A stretch of 30,983 nucleotides of DNA from Ignavibacteria bacterium UBA2333 (GTDB taxonomy: Bacteria; Bacteroidota; Ignavibacteria; Kapaibacteriales; Kapaibacteriaceae). The DNA is taken from assembly GCA_002344895.1 (NCBI GenBank), contig DDUR01000066.1, positions 1 through 30,983 on the forward strand. Direction: 5' to 3'. The notes under the pieces were generated by a model. The model saw only the letters and a list, made by a program, of their open reading frames with translations, ran no database searches and was not told where the DNA came from. Shown here in pieces: positions 15,843-22,219 of this stretch. Made by a program: the position numbers and the translations under genes. Each line of letters opens with the position of its first letter. Positions within the stretch are counted from its first letter, which is position 1.

Positions 15843-16640
15843 ATGAACGCCGTGGATGAATCTGTGCCGGTTCTTCTTTCCGAAGAACTTTTGAAGATGG
15901 AAGCAGCAGGGAAACTTGTTGCACGCACCTTCGAGATGCTCGAGAAGCACGTTGCACCTGGTGTGACAACGCTGGAGCTCGACGCATTGGCAGAGGACTT
16001 CATTCGCACACGGAATGGTGAGCCTGCGTTTAAAGGCTACGTCGTGAACGGACTGACCTTCCCGTACACATTGTGTACGAGCATTGATGAGGAAGTTGTT
16101 CACGGAATGCCGGGAGAACGTAAGCTTAAAGAAGGTCAAATTGTTTCGCTTGACTGCGGTGTGAAACTCGACGGTTACTACGGTGATTCGGCGTGGACAT
16201 TTGCGGTCGGTGAAATTTCAACAGAAAAACAACGCCTGATGGATGCCACAGAGCATGCACTTATGCTCGGTATCGAACAGGCAGTCGAAGGTAACCGTGT
16301 GTATGACATCGCAAGAGCGGTTGAGACATACGTAAAAAAACAAGGATTCTCAGTTGTTCGTGAGCTCGTCGGTCATGGTATCGGCGCCCATCTCCACGAA
16401 GAACCGCCAGTTCCAAATTTTGTACCGGGTCTGCTGCACCGCAGTCAGTATCCGAATGCAAAACTCAAGAATGGAATGGCACTTGCCATCGAACCGATGG
16501 TGAATGCCGGGACGTACATGGTTCATACGGCTTCGGACGGATGGACAGTGTATGCAGCCGATGGAAAGCCTGCCGCTCACTTCGAACACACGATCATCGT
16601 GGACGGCACAACACCGAGAATTCTTACACAGTGGAAGTAA
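15843..16640 (+). CDS. map: methionine aminopeptidase, type I
   Basis: MetAP removes the initiator methionine from new proteins in the cytoplasm. The 265-residue protein retains the expected metal and active-site residues: the histidine of VVHGMPG, the two aspartates of SLDCGVKLDGYYGDSAWTF, the histidine of GHGIGAHLHEEPP, and the glutamates of AIEPM and FEHTI. A short insertion (GLLHRSQYPNAKL) follows NFVPG. It starts 2 bp after the secY stop and precedes infA, an arrangement known from Bacteroidota. Alternative upstream starts would overlap secY. Confidence 0.96.
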   Translation: MNAVDESVPVLLSEELLKMEAAGKLVARTFEMLEKHVAPGVTTLELDALAEDFIRTRNGEPAFKGYVVNGLTFPYTLCTSIDEEVVHGMPGERKLKEGQIVSLDCGVKLDGYYGDSAWTFAVGEISTEKQRLMDATEHALMLGIEQAVEGNRVYDIARAVETYVKKQGFSVVRELVGHGIGAHLHEEPPVPNFVPGLLHRSQYPNAKLKNGMALAIEPMVNAGTYMVHTASDGWTVYAADGKPAAHFEHTIIVDGTTPRILTQWK

Positions 16641-16652
16641 CGAAGGGAGCGC

Positions 16653-16871
16653 ATGGCGAGGTCTGATCTTATTCGGGTCGATGGCGTCATCGAGGAGACG
16701 TTGCCGAACACACAGTTTATTGTCAAACTGGAAAACGGCCACAAAATCCTTGCGCATGTTTCGGGAAAGATGCGGATGAACTTCATCAAGATCTTTCTCG
16801 GTGACAAGGTTACCGTAGAGATGTCGCCCTACGATCTGTCAAAGGGTCGCATCGTCTACCGCTACAAGTGA
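16653..16871 (+). CDS. infA: translation initiation factor IF-1
   Basis: IF-1 binds the 30S A site during initiation. The 72-residue OB-fold protein has IRVDGVIEETLPNTQFIVKLENGHKILAHVSGKMRMNFIKI and ends LGDKVTVEMSPYDLSKGRIVYRYK, matching the family over its full length. It lies between map and rpmJ, with 12 and 16 bp spacers. Confidence 0.97.
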   Translation: MARSDLIRVDGVIEETLPNTQFIVKLENGHKILAHVSGKMRMNFIKIFLGDKVTVEMSPYDLSKGRIVYRYK

Positions 16872-16887
16872 ACACAAGGAGTACATC

Positions 16888-17004
16888 ATGAAGGTTCAAG
16901 CATCCGTCAAGAAGCGGAACCCCGACGACAAGATCGTGCGCCGTAAGGGTAAGGTCTACGTCATCAACAAGAAGAATCCACGCTACAAGCAGCGCCAAGG
17001 CTAA
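16888..17004 (+). CDS. rpmJ: 50S ribosomal protein L36, cysteine-free form
   Basis: L36 is the smallest 50S protein, lodged in 23S rRNA. This 38-codon gene is easily missed because of its length. The product begins MKVQASVKKRNPDDKIVRRK and ends YKQRQG, the expected frame of the family. The zinc-binding residues found in many L36 proteins are absent: both N-terminal Cys positions read as other residues (NPDDK) and no further Cys occurs. It is therefore a zinc-independent form. An AAGGAG motif lies 7 nt before the ATG. It is the usual link between infA and rpsM. Confidence 0.93.
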   Translation: MKVQASVKKRNPDDKIVRRKGKVYVINKKNPRYKQRQG

Positions 17005-17019
17005 TACAGGAGTAAACAC

Positions 17020-17397
17020 GTGGCTCGTATCGCAGGCATCGATTTGCCGAAGAACAAGCGCGGCATCATCGCATTACAGTACATTTTTGGTGTAGGCCCA
17101 AAGGTCAGCGCCAGTGTTCTGGATAAGGCCGGCATTGATCACAGTAAGCGCGTGCAGACGTGGTCGGACGATGAAATCGCACGTATCCGCCAGGTTCTCG
17201 GTGATTACAAGACGGAAGGTCAGCTCCGTTCCGAGATCCAGCTTAACATCAAGCGTCTGATGGACATCGGATGTTATCGCGGTCTGCGTCACCGCCGTGG
17301 TCTGCCCGTTCGCGGTCAGCGCACGAGCACAAACGCACGTACGCGTAAGGGCAAGCGGAAGACGGTCGCCGGTAAGAAGAAGGCAACGAAGAAGTAA
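17020..17397 (+). CDS. rpsM: 30S ribosomal protein S13
   Basis: S13 contacts the P-site tRNA and forms subunit bridges with L5. The 125-residue product begins at GTG 17020, preceded by AGGAG with a 7-nt spacer, and reads ARIAGIDLPKNKRGIIALQYIFGVG. It continues with the CYRGLRHRRGLPVRGQRTSTNARTRKG block and a Lys-rich tail. Length is standard. It lies 15 bp after rpmJ and 10 bp before rpsK. Confidence 0.97.
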   Translation: MARIAGIDLPKNKRGIIALQYIFGVGPKVSASVLDKAGIDHSKRVQTWSDDEIARIRQVLGDYKTEGQLRSEIQLNIKRLMDIGCYRGLRHRRGLPVRGQRTSTNARTRKGKRKTVAGKKKATKK

Positions 17398-17407
17398 GAG
17401 GTAACTG

Positions 17408-17794
17408 ATGGCAGCAGCCAAGAAACGCGTAAAACGCAAGATCGTCGCAGACGTACACGGAAAAGTGTTCGTTCGCGCAACGTTCAACAACGTCATCGTG
17501 ACGGTGACAGACACCTACGGCAATACCCTGTCGTGGTCATCAGCAGGTAAAAACGGATTCCGTGGTTCCAAAAAGAACACGCCGTATGCCTCGCAGGTCT
17601 CCGCTGACAAGGCAGCCCGCGAAGCCTATGAAATGGGCCTTCGTAAGGTCGACGTCGTCGTTAAGGGCCCAGGATCCGGTCGCGAAGCGGCTATCCGTGC
17701 CCTCACGCAGGCCGGCCTCGAAGTTCTCTCAATTCTTGATCAGACCCCGCTTCCGCACAACGGTTGCCGTCCGCCGAAGCGCCGCCGCGTCTGA
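17408..17794 (+). CDS. rpsK: 30S ribosomal protein S11
   Basis: S11 lies on the 30S platform near the E-site codon. The 128-residue product has the start KKRVKRKIVADVHGKVFVRATFNNVIVTVTDTYGNTLSWSSAGKNGFRGSKKNTPYASQ, KGPGSGREAAIRALTQAGLEV and the end DQTPLPHNGCRPPKRRRV, all diagnostic. In most bacteria rpsD comes next; here only 46 bp separate it from rpoA and contain no gene. Confidence 0.97.
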   Translation: MAAAKKRVKRKIVADVHGKVFVRATFNNVIVTVTDTYGNTLSWSSAGKNGFRGSKKNTPYASQVSADKAAREAYEMGLRKVDVVVKGPGSGREAAIRALTQAGLEVLSILDQTPLPHNGCRPPKRRRV

Positions 17795-17840
17795 TTAACT
17801 CTCTCCCCCCATTGGTTGTACGACATTCCACAGGAAGGCC

Positions 17841-18872
17841 ATGAACATGCAGATGCAGATGCCGGAGAAGATCCAGGTCGAGGAACTTGGCAGTCCGTAT
17901 CATTCGCGCTTTGTCCTTGCTCCACTCGAGGAAGGATATGGCGTAACGATCGGCAACGCCTTTCGCCGCGTACTTGTATCATCCATCCCGGGCGCTGCCA
18001 TCGTCGGCGTGAAGCTCAGCGAAGTGCTGCACGAGTTCCAGACGGTTCCGGGCGTCGTTGAAGATATGGTCGAGATTATCCTTAATCTGAAGGAAGTCCG
18101 ACTCCGCTTCGTCGACCCAAAGGCATCGCAGCGCATCACGTTCCGTGTCAAAGGCCCGGGCGTATGGACAGCAAAGTCCATCCAGGATGCTAACCCCGGT
18201 ATCGAAGTTCTCGATCCGGACAAAAAAATCGCCACTCTCGCCGATGATGCCGACTTTGATGTCGAACTCCGTATCGGCCGCGGCAAAGGATATGTGCCGA
18301 GCGAAGAGCAGAATACAACAGACTTCCCAGTCTCCATGCTCCCGATCGATGCTATCTACACGCCAGTTAAAAATGTGATCTTCGCCGTTGAACCATTCCG
18401 CGTTGGACAGAAGACGGACTACGAACGCCTTGTGCTCGACGTCACAACAGATGGTTCTATCACGTCACAAGATGCCATTACAACGGCTGCAAACATTCTT
18501 CGTGATCACATCGCTCTGTTCCTCGGTGGAGTTTCCCTCCCACAAGGTGGCGTTGTTATCGAGTCGAAGAACGGTTCTTCGGAGCCAGCCGGAACAACAG
18601 AAGAAGAACGTGAACGCCAACGCGTTCGTAGAATTCTTATTCAACCAGTTGATGAACTCGAGCTTTCCGTTCGCGCACATAACTGTTTGAAAGCCGCCAG
18701 CATTAAAACGTTGGCAGACCTCGTCAGCCTGCAAGAAAGTGATCTCCTGAAGTTCCGCAACTTCGGTCGTAAGTCGCTTGCTGAATTGGCCGACGTTGTA
18801 TACCAGAACGGGTTGCAGTTCGGCATGGACGTCGAACCATACCTGCGTGAAGAACCGAAAGGAAACGAGTAA
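17841..18872 (+). CDS. rpoA: DNA-directed RNA polymerase subunit alpha
   Basis: The alpha subunit dimerises to nucleate RNA polymerase assembly, and its C-terminal domain contacts DNA and activators. The 343-residue protein has the N-terminal domain with RFVLAPLEEGYGVTIGNAFRRVLVSSIPGAAIVGVKL and VEDMVEIILNLKEVRLRF. A charged linker (TTEEERERQRVRR) leads to the C-terminal domain LELSVRAHNCLKAASIKTLADLVSLQESDLLKFRNFGRKSLAEL. Both domains are complete. Three Met codons occur at the start (17841, 17847, 17853), so the exact initiation is uncertain by up to four residues. Confidence 0.97.
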   Translation: MNMQMQMPEKIQVEELGSPYHSRFVLAPLEEGYGVTIGNAFRRVLVSSIPGAAIVGVKLSEVLHEFQTVPGVVEDMVEIILNLKEVRLRFVDPKASQRITFRVKGPGVWTAKSIQDANPGIEVLDPDKKIATLADDADFDVELRIGRGKGYVPSEEQNTTDFPVSMLPIDAIYTPVKNVIFAVEPFRVGQKTDYERLVLDVTTDGSITSQDAITTAANILRDHIALFLGGVSLPQGGVVIESKNGSSEPAGTTEEERERQRVRRILIQPVDELELSVRAHNCLKAASIKTLADLVSLQESDLLKFRNFGRKSLAELADVVYQNGLQFGMDVEPYLREEPKGNE

Positions 18873-18884
18873 GGAGCCAGTGAA

Positions 18885-19568
18885 ATGAGACACGGTTATA
18901 GAGGGCGTAAGCTCGGACGTACTGCCAGCCACAAGCGTGCCTTGCTTGTTAACATGGCAACGTCTTTGTTCGAGCACAAGCGCCTCGTTACAACAGTTGC
19001 AAAGGCCAAGGAACTCCGTCCCTTTGCTGAGCACCTTATCACACGAGCACGTAACGCCTACAACGCAGAGAAAGCCGGTACTATCACAGGTACTGACGTT
19101 CACAGCCGTCGTATGGTTGGACGCTTTATTCGCAATAAAGCCGTCCTCCAGGAGCTCTTTGATACCATCGCTCCGCTTGTCGCCGAACGTAATGGCGGTT
19201 ATACACGCATCACAAAGCTCGGTCTTCGCCGCGGTGACAATGCTCCCGAAGCAATGATCGAACTTGTTGACTGGTCAAATCCGCAAGACGGACGTGTTGG
19301 TTCAAAGCCAGCGAAAACAGCGAAGGCCGCAAAGGCATCAAAGGCAGCTAAGGCAACGAAGACAGCAAAGGCAAAGGCTCCTAAGGCGGCACCAGCTGCC
19401 GAAGTAGCTGAAGCTCCAGCAGCTGAAGCAGTAACTGATGTTGCTGAAGCAACATCAGAAGTTGTTGAAACAGTTGACGTGGCTGCTGCAACACCAGCTG
19501 AGGAGTCAGCTCGTGAAGAAGGTTCAACGGAAACTTCTACGGAAGAGTCCGAAGAATCAAAGTCCTAA
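18885..19568 (+). CDS. rplQ: 50S ribosomal protein L17 with long bipartite tail
   Basis: L17 lies near the tunnel exit on the back of the 50S subunit. The first ~130 residues are the conserved protein: MRHGYRGRKLGRTASHKRALLVNMATSLFEHKRL and ITKLGLRRGDNAPEAMIELVDW. A tail of about 95 residues follows. It starts as a Lys/Ala repeat (KAAKASKAAKATKTAKAK) and then turns into an Ala/Glu/Ser/Thr-rich acidic stretch ending EESEESKS. The total of 227 residues is much longer than the typical ~120. Tails of this kind are known from Bacteroidota and are probably disordered. It is the last gene of the superoperon, followed by a strong terminator. Confidence 0.95.
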   Translation: MRHGYRGRKLGRTASHKRALLVNMATSLFEHKRLVTTVAKAKELRPFAEHLITRARNAYNAEKAGTITGTDVHSRRMVGRFIRNKAVLQELFDTIAPLVAERNGGYTRITKLGLRRGDNAPEAMIELVDWSNPQDGRVGSKPAKTAKAAKASKAAKATKTAKAKAPKAAPAAEVAEAPAAEAVTDVAEATSEVVETVDVAAATPAEESAREEGSTETSTEESEESKS

Positions 19569-19590
19569 ACTCCTGTAACAATGGATCCCG

Positions 19591-19623
19591 ACGCCGGATC
19601 GTTGATCCGGCGTTTCCTTTTTT
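19591..19623 (+). terminator. intrinsic terminator of the ribosomal superoperon
   Basis: ACGCCGGATC (19591-19600) and GATCCGGCGT (19604-19613) form a perfect 10-bp stem with a GTT loop, followed by TTCCTTTTTTT. This is the most classical intrinsic terminator in the window. The T tract ends directly at the engB ATG (19624). Confidence 0.85.
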
Positions 19624-20241
19624 ATGGCACATGCCGTCGAAAGCATACAGGCCAAGTTTCTGAAAGGTGCTGCCGAAAAAGGGCAGTTCCCAGAATCGAA
19701 TGTGCCGGAAGTTGCCATGATCGGACGATCGAATGTCGGTAAGTCGTCCCTCATCAACTCCATCCTCCGCTCTGGCACACATGCGCGCGTCTCGAATACA
19801 CCCGGTAAGACGCAAGAGATAAACTTCTTTGCAACGAATCTCGGTATTGTCTTTGTTGACCTTCCGGGATATGGTTATGCAAAGGTGAGTAAGGAACGAC
19901 GCCAGGAATTCAGTCGATTAATCCGCGACTACCTGTTCGGACGTGACAATCTCGCCCTCGTCTGTGTGCTTATTGATGCACGGCACGATCCACAGCCGCT
20001 TGACATGGCGATGCTCGAGGAACTCGAGAATCATGGACGCCCCTTTTGCGCCATTCTCACAAAATCTGATAAGCTAAAGCCTGCTGAACGCATCGCACGC
20101 GTACATCAGGTGCGAGGACTGCTGGCTGAATGTCAGCATGTTGTCGACGTTGTTCTAACGTCGGCCGAAGATGGAACAGGCAGAAACGAAGTTATTGGCA
20201 TCATTAAACGTCTTCGAACAAACGAACGGACGTCACCATGA
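19624..20241 (+). CDS. engB: ribosome-biogenesis GTP-binding protein EngB/YsxC/YihA
   Basis: EngB is a small GTPase needed for late 50S assembly in other bacteria. The 205-residue protein has the G1 loop GRSNVGKSSLINS (about residues 38-50), a G2 threonine region SNTPGKTQEINFF, the G3 motif DLPGYGYAKVSKERRQEF, G4 TKSDK and a short C-terminal region. Residues before the G1 loop (FPESNVPEVAMI) resemble known homologues, which supports the ATG at 19624. That start abuts the T tract of the preceding terminator, so it has no room for an independent leader. It overlaps purE by ATGA. Expression probably depends on terminator read-through or on an unseen promoter. Confidence 0.93.
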   Translation: MAHAVESIQAKFLKGAAEKGQFPESNVPEVAMIGRSNVGKSSLINSILRSGTHARVSNTPGKTQEINFFATNLGIVFVDLPGYGYAKVSKERRQEFSRLIRDYLFGRDNLALVCVLIDARHDPQPLDMAMLEELENHGRPFCAILTKSDKLKPAERIARVHQVRGLLAECQHVVDVVLTSAEDGTGRNEVIGIIKRLRTNERTSP

Positions 20242-20729
20242 GCACAACACCACTTGTCGGAATCATTATGGGCAGCGACTCTGATTTGCCCATCATGCGA
20301 GATGCTGCACTCATCTGTGAAGAGTTTGGTATCCCTTATGAACTCCGTGTTGTGAGTGCTCATCGTACACCACACGATATGGCTGACTACGGCACAACAG
20401 CGCATGAACGCGGTATTCGTGTGATTATCGCCGGTGCCGGTGGTAGCGCCCATCTACCTGGTATGATTGCAGCCTTTTCGCCTCTCCCGGTGATTGGTGT
20501 GCCCATACCGACAAAACAACTTCGTGGTCTTGACAGCTTGATGAGTATTGTCCAGATGCCTGCTGGTGTGCCCGTTGCTACGGTCGCCATTGGTGGTGGT
20601 CGTAACGCCGGAATCCTTGCCGCAGAGATGCTGTCGATTGCCGATTCATCCCTACGAGAACGCCTTGTTGACTACAAGCGGCGAATTGCTGAGGAATCAC
20701 GCGAGAAGAATACAAATCTCGCACGGTGA
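20238..20729 (+). CDS. purE: N5-carboxyaminoimidazole ribonucleotide mutase
   Basis: PurE (class I) converts N5-CAIR to CAIR in purine biosynthesis. The 163-residue length is standard. The signature segments GIIMGSDSDLPIMRDA, SAHRTPHDMADYG, IIAGAGGSAHLPGMIAAFSPLPVIGVPI and SIVQMPAGVPVATVAIGGGRNAGILAAEML are all present, including the catalytic-histidine region SAHR. Its ATG overlaps the engB stop (ATGA), implying coupled translation. purK, the usual partner, is not in the window. Confidence 0.96.
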   Translation: MSTTPLVGIIMGSDSDLPIMRDAALICEEFGIPYELRVVSAHRTPHDMADYGTTAHERGIRVIIAGAGGSAHLPGMIAAFSPLPVIGVPIPTKQLRGLDSLMSIVQMPAGVPVATVAIGGGRNAGILAAEMLSIADSSLRERLVDYKRRIAEESREKNTNLAR

Positions 20730-20806
20730 ATCGCGGCTTAAGATTTGTAAGCAGTTAGCACGGCTGTCCTACAATGTTGCCGACATCGTTGACGTCGCAG
20801 GAATCC

Positions 20807-21886
20807 ATGAGCGCAACAGATTGTATCGTTGTCGGCGCAAGTTTTGCTGGCCTGGCCTGTGCACATAGTGCAGCTGCCCGCGGTCTCGATGTTGTTGTCG
20901 TCGAGAAGAAGTCCGATCCAGGAGCAAAACTTCATACAACAGGTATCATCGTGAAGGATGTGCTCGACTCGGTGGCACTGCTCGATGATGTCCCGTCACA
21001 GTTGATTCGAAAAATCAGTGGTGTTCGTCTCTATGCACCAAACATGCGCTCGGTAGATCTTCATCACCCTGATTATTACTTCCTCGCTACAGACACACCA
21101 AATCTTATCCGATGGTTGGCCGAAAAGGCCGCGTCGTCCGGAGCAAGGGTGCAGTTGGCACGAACGTTTACCGGTGTCAGCCGTCAACAAAGCGGATTCG
21201 ACGTCCACGGTATTGGCCAAACCCGTTACCTCATTGGTGCCGATGGCCCCTCTTCGAATGTAGCCAAGGCTCTCCAGCTCGGTACCGTTCGTGATACTCT
21301 GTTTGGCATTGAACATGAGTATGATGGAGTAGAGATTAACGATCCTGGATTCCTACACTGTTTTATCGATCGAAAACTTGCACCAGGATACATAGGATGG
21401 GTCTTACAAGGGGTAAAAGGGGCACAGGTTGGCCTAGCCCGACGTGTACGCACGTCAACAAGTGACGTTCGTCCTGCAATGTCGGCCTTCCTCACAAAAA
21501 TCTCTACCCTCTTTCCCGCTGTACTTTCGACACCGTCATCGATTCGTGCTGGACACATTCCTTGTGGTGGTGTAGTACGCCCTGCATGTGCAGACCGCAC
21601 TATACTTGTTGGTGATGCAGCAGGTATGGTCTCACCCGTAACGGCCGGAGGTATTCACACGGCCTTACAACATGGTCAAGCCGTTGGTCATGCCGTGGCA
21701 GACTTCCTGACGGGACGGAGTGGTGATCCAGCCGCAACGATCTCAGCGACGTATCCACGGTATCGGACAAAACGACTCTTACGACGTCTCTACGACGTAA
21801 TGCCGTACGACCTTGCCTTTAACCTCTTACTCCGTACAACGGTTGTACGTGATGCTGCAAGTGTGGTCTATTTCCATGCACGCTGA
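20807..21886 (+). CDS. FAD-dependent oxidoreductase, geranylgeranyl reductase family
   Basis: This flavoprotein family reduces isoprenoid double bonds or oxidises related substrates. Members act on geranylgeranyl groups of lipids, quinones or chlorophylls. The product, 359 residues from ATG 20807, begins CIVVGASFAGLACAHSAAARGLDVVVVEKK, an FAD-binding Rossmann fold with a GxSxxG variant. A central YLIGADGPSSNVAKAL segment follows, then the late GDAAGMVSPVTAGGIHTALQHG motif that contacts FAD, all characteristic. An ATG at 20774 would add 11 residues unlike the family start. It stands alone between purE and the arg leader, so the substrate cannot be inferred from context. A menaquinone- or lipid-modifying role is possible but unproven. 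Confidence 0.8.
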   Translation: MSATDCIVVGASFAGLACAHSAAARGLDVVVVEKKSDPGAKLHTTGIIVKDVLDSVALLDDVPSQLIRKISGVRLYAPNMRSVDLHHPDYYFLATDTPNLIRWLAEKAASSGARVQLARTFTGVSRQQSGFDVHGIGQTRYLIGADGPSSNVAKALQLGTVRDTLFGIEHEYDGVEINDPGFLHCFIDRKLAPGYIGWVLQGVKGAQVGLARRVRTSTSDVRPAMSAFLTKISTLFPAVLSTPSSIRAGHIPCGGVVRPACADRTILVGDAAGMVSPVTAGGIHTALQHGQAVGHAVADFLTGRSGDPAATISATYPRYRTKRLLRRLYDVMPYDLAFNLLLRTTVVRDAASVVYFHAR

Positions 21887-21902
21887 AATCAACATAGTTC
21901 AG

Positions 21903-21910
21903 TATCTTCG
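21903..21910 (+). promoter_or_regulatory. possible promoter element for the arg operon
   Basis: TATCTTCG differs at one base from TAnnTTTG. No good TTTG lies about 20 bp upstream. If it is used, transcription would begin almost at the ATG of the small Arg-rich ORF, making that ORF leaderless. Confidence is low. Confidence 0.25.
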
Positions 21911-21916
21911 TAGTTC

Positions 21917-22006
21917 ATGACGTATCCCTACGTCCATATTGAGGCCCGACGACGACTCGTGCTGCGGGAAGCCCGGCAGCAGGAGTCGCAGATTGTTGTG
22001 CGATAA
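21917..22006 (+). CDS. candidate arginine leader peptide
   Basis: This 29-codon ORF (ATG 21917, TAA 22004-22006) encodes a peptide beginning MTYPYVHIEARRR and ending SQIVVR. Six residues are Arg, three of them consecutive CGA codons at 21947-21955. It lies alone about 210 bp upstream of the first gene of the arginine operon. The last Arg codon of the triplet forms the base of a long RNA hairpin (21953-21988), so a ribosome paused there for lack of charged tRNA-Arg would block that hairpin. This is the logic of attenuation leader peptides such as those of his and trp. No Shine-Dalgarno motif is visible and the promoter is uncertain. It could be a chance ORF; no homologue is recognised. Confidence 0.35.
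   Translation: MTYPYVHIEARRRLVLREARQQESQIVVR
21953..21988 (+). promoter_or_regulatory. long hairpin inside the Arg-rich leader ORF
   Basis: CGACTC (21953-21958) pairs with GAGTCG (21983-21988). After a G/G mismatch, TGCTGC (21960-21965) pairs with GCAGCA (21976-21981), and past a bulged G, GGG pairs with CCC around an AAG loop. That gives 15 base pairs in all. No T tract follows, so it is not a classical terminator by itself. Confidence 0.5.
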
Positions 22007-22167
22007 TCCTACGGCCGCCCCCGCAGCGAAGCCCCCTCGACGTTCAAATCCGTCGACCGCGACTTCTCCGTAACACTAACACACAGACATCCCTCGGCGC
22101 ACCAGCGCTGCGGTGACAACTGTCCGTTCCTTACCGTCCGCATTACTTCATTGCGCACGATGCAGTG

Positions 22168-22206
22168 AACGTCGGCTATTCGACGTTTGCCATTCGGACG
22201 TTTTTT
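22168..22206 (+). promoter_or_regulatory. competing stems with terminal T tract before the first arg gene
   Basis: AACGTC at 22168 can pair with GACGTT at 22182-22187 (within a 7-bp stem with a 6-nt loop) or with the second GACGTT at 22197-22202, which runs into TTTT. The two downstream elements form an imperfect direct repeat, GCTATTCGACGTTT and GCCATTCGGACGTTT. The region ends 13 bp before the ATG at 22220. It may be a switchable terminator or an operator. Confidence 0.4.
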
Positions 22207-22219
22207 CTTCAAGCGCACA

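Larger units (their letters stand above)
21887..22219 (+). promoter_or_regulatory. 333-bp leader region of the arginine operon
   Basis: This is the longest stretch in the window without an established gene. It contains a weak promoter-like element (TATCTTCG, 21903-21910), an Arg-rich 29-codon ORF (21917-22006), a long hairpin (21953-21988), a 6-bp stem with an 8-nt loop (TCGACG/CGTCGA, 22037-22056), a 7-bp stem (22168-22187), and a second GACGTT followed by T residues (22197-22206). No protein homology is recognised. Its layout suggests control of the arg operon but does not prove it. Confidence 0.5.

Noticed and set aside
20739..20747. TAAGATTTG as a promoter for the reductase gene
   Set aside because: The spacing within the element is one base too long for TAnnTTTG and no upstream TTTG fits.
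22168..22206. ArgR operator boxes
   Set aside because: The direct repeats do not match the palindromic ARG box pattern known from E. coli or Bacillus, and no argR gene is present in the window.
21887..22219. tRNA, T-box or arginine riboswitch in the arg leader
   Set aside because: No cloverleaf, T-box sequence or known riboswitch core could be recognised; only simple stems and the small ORF were seen.
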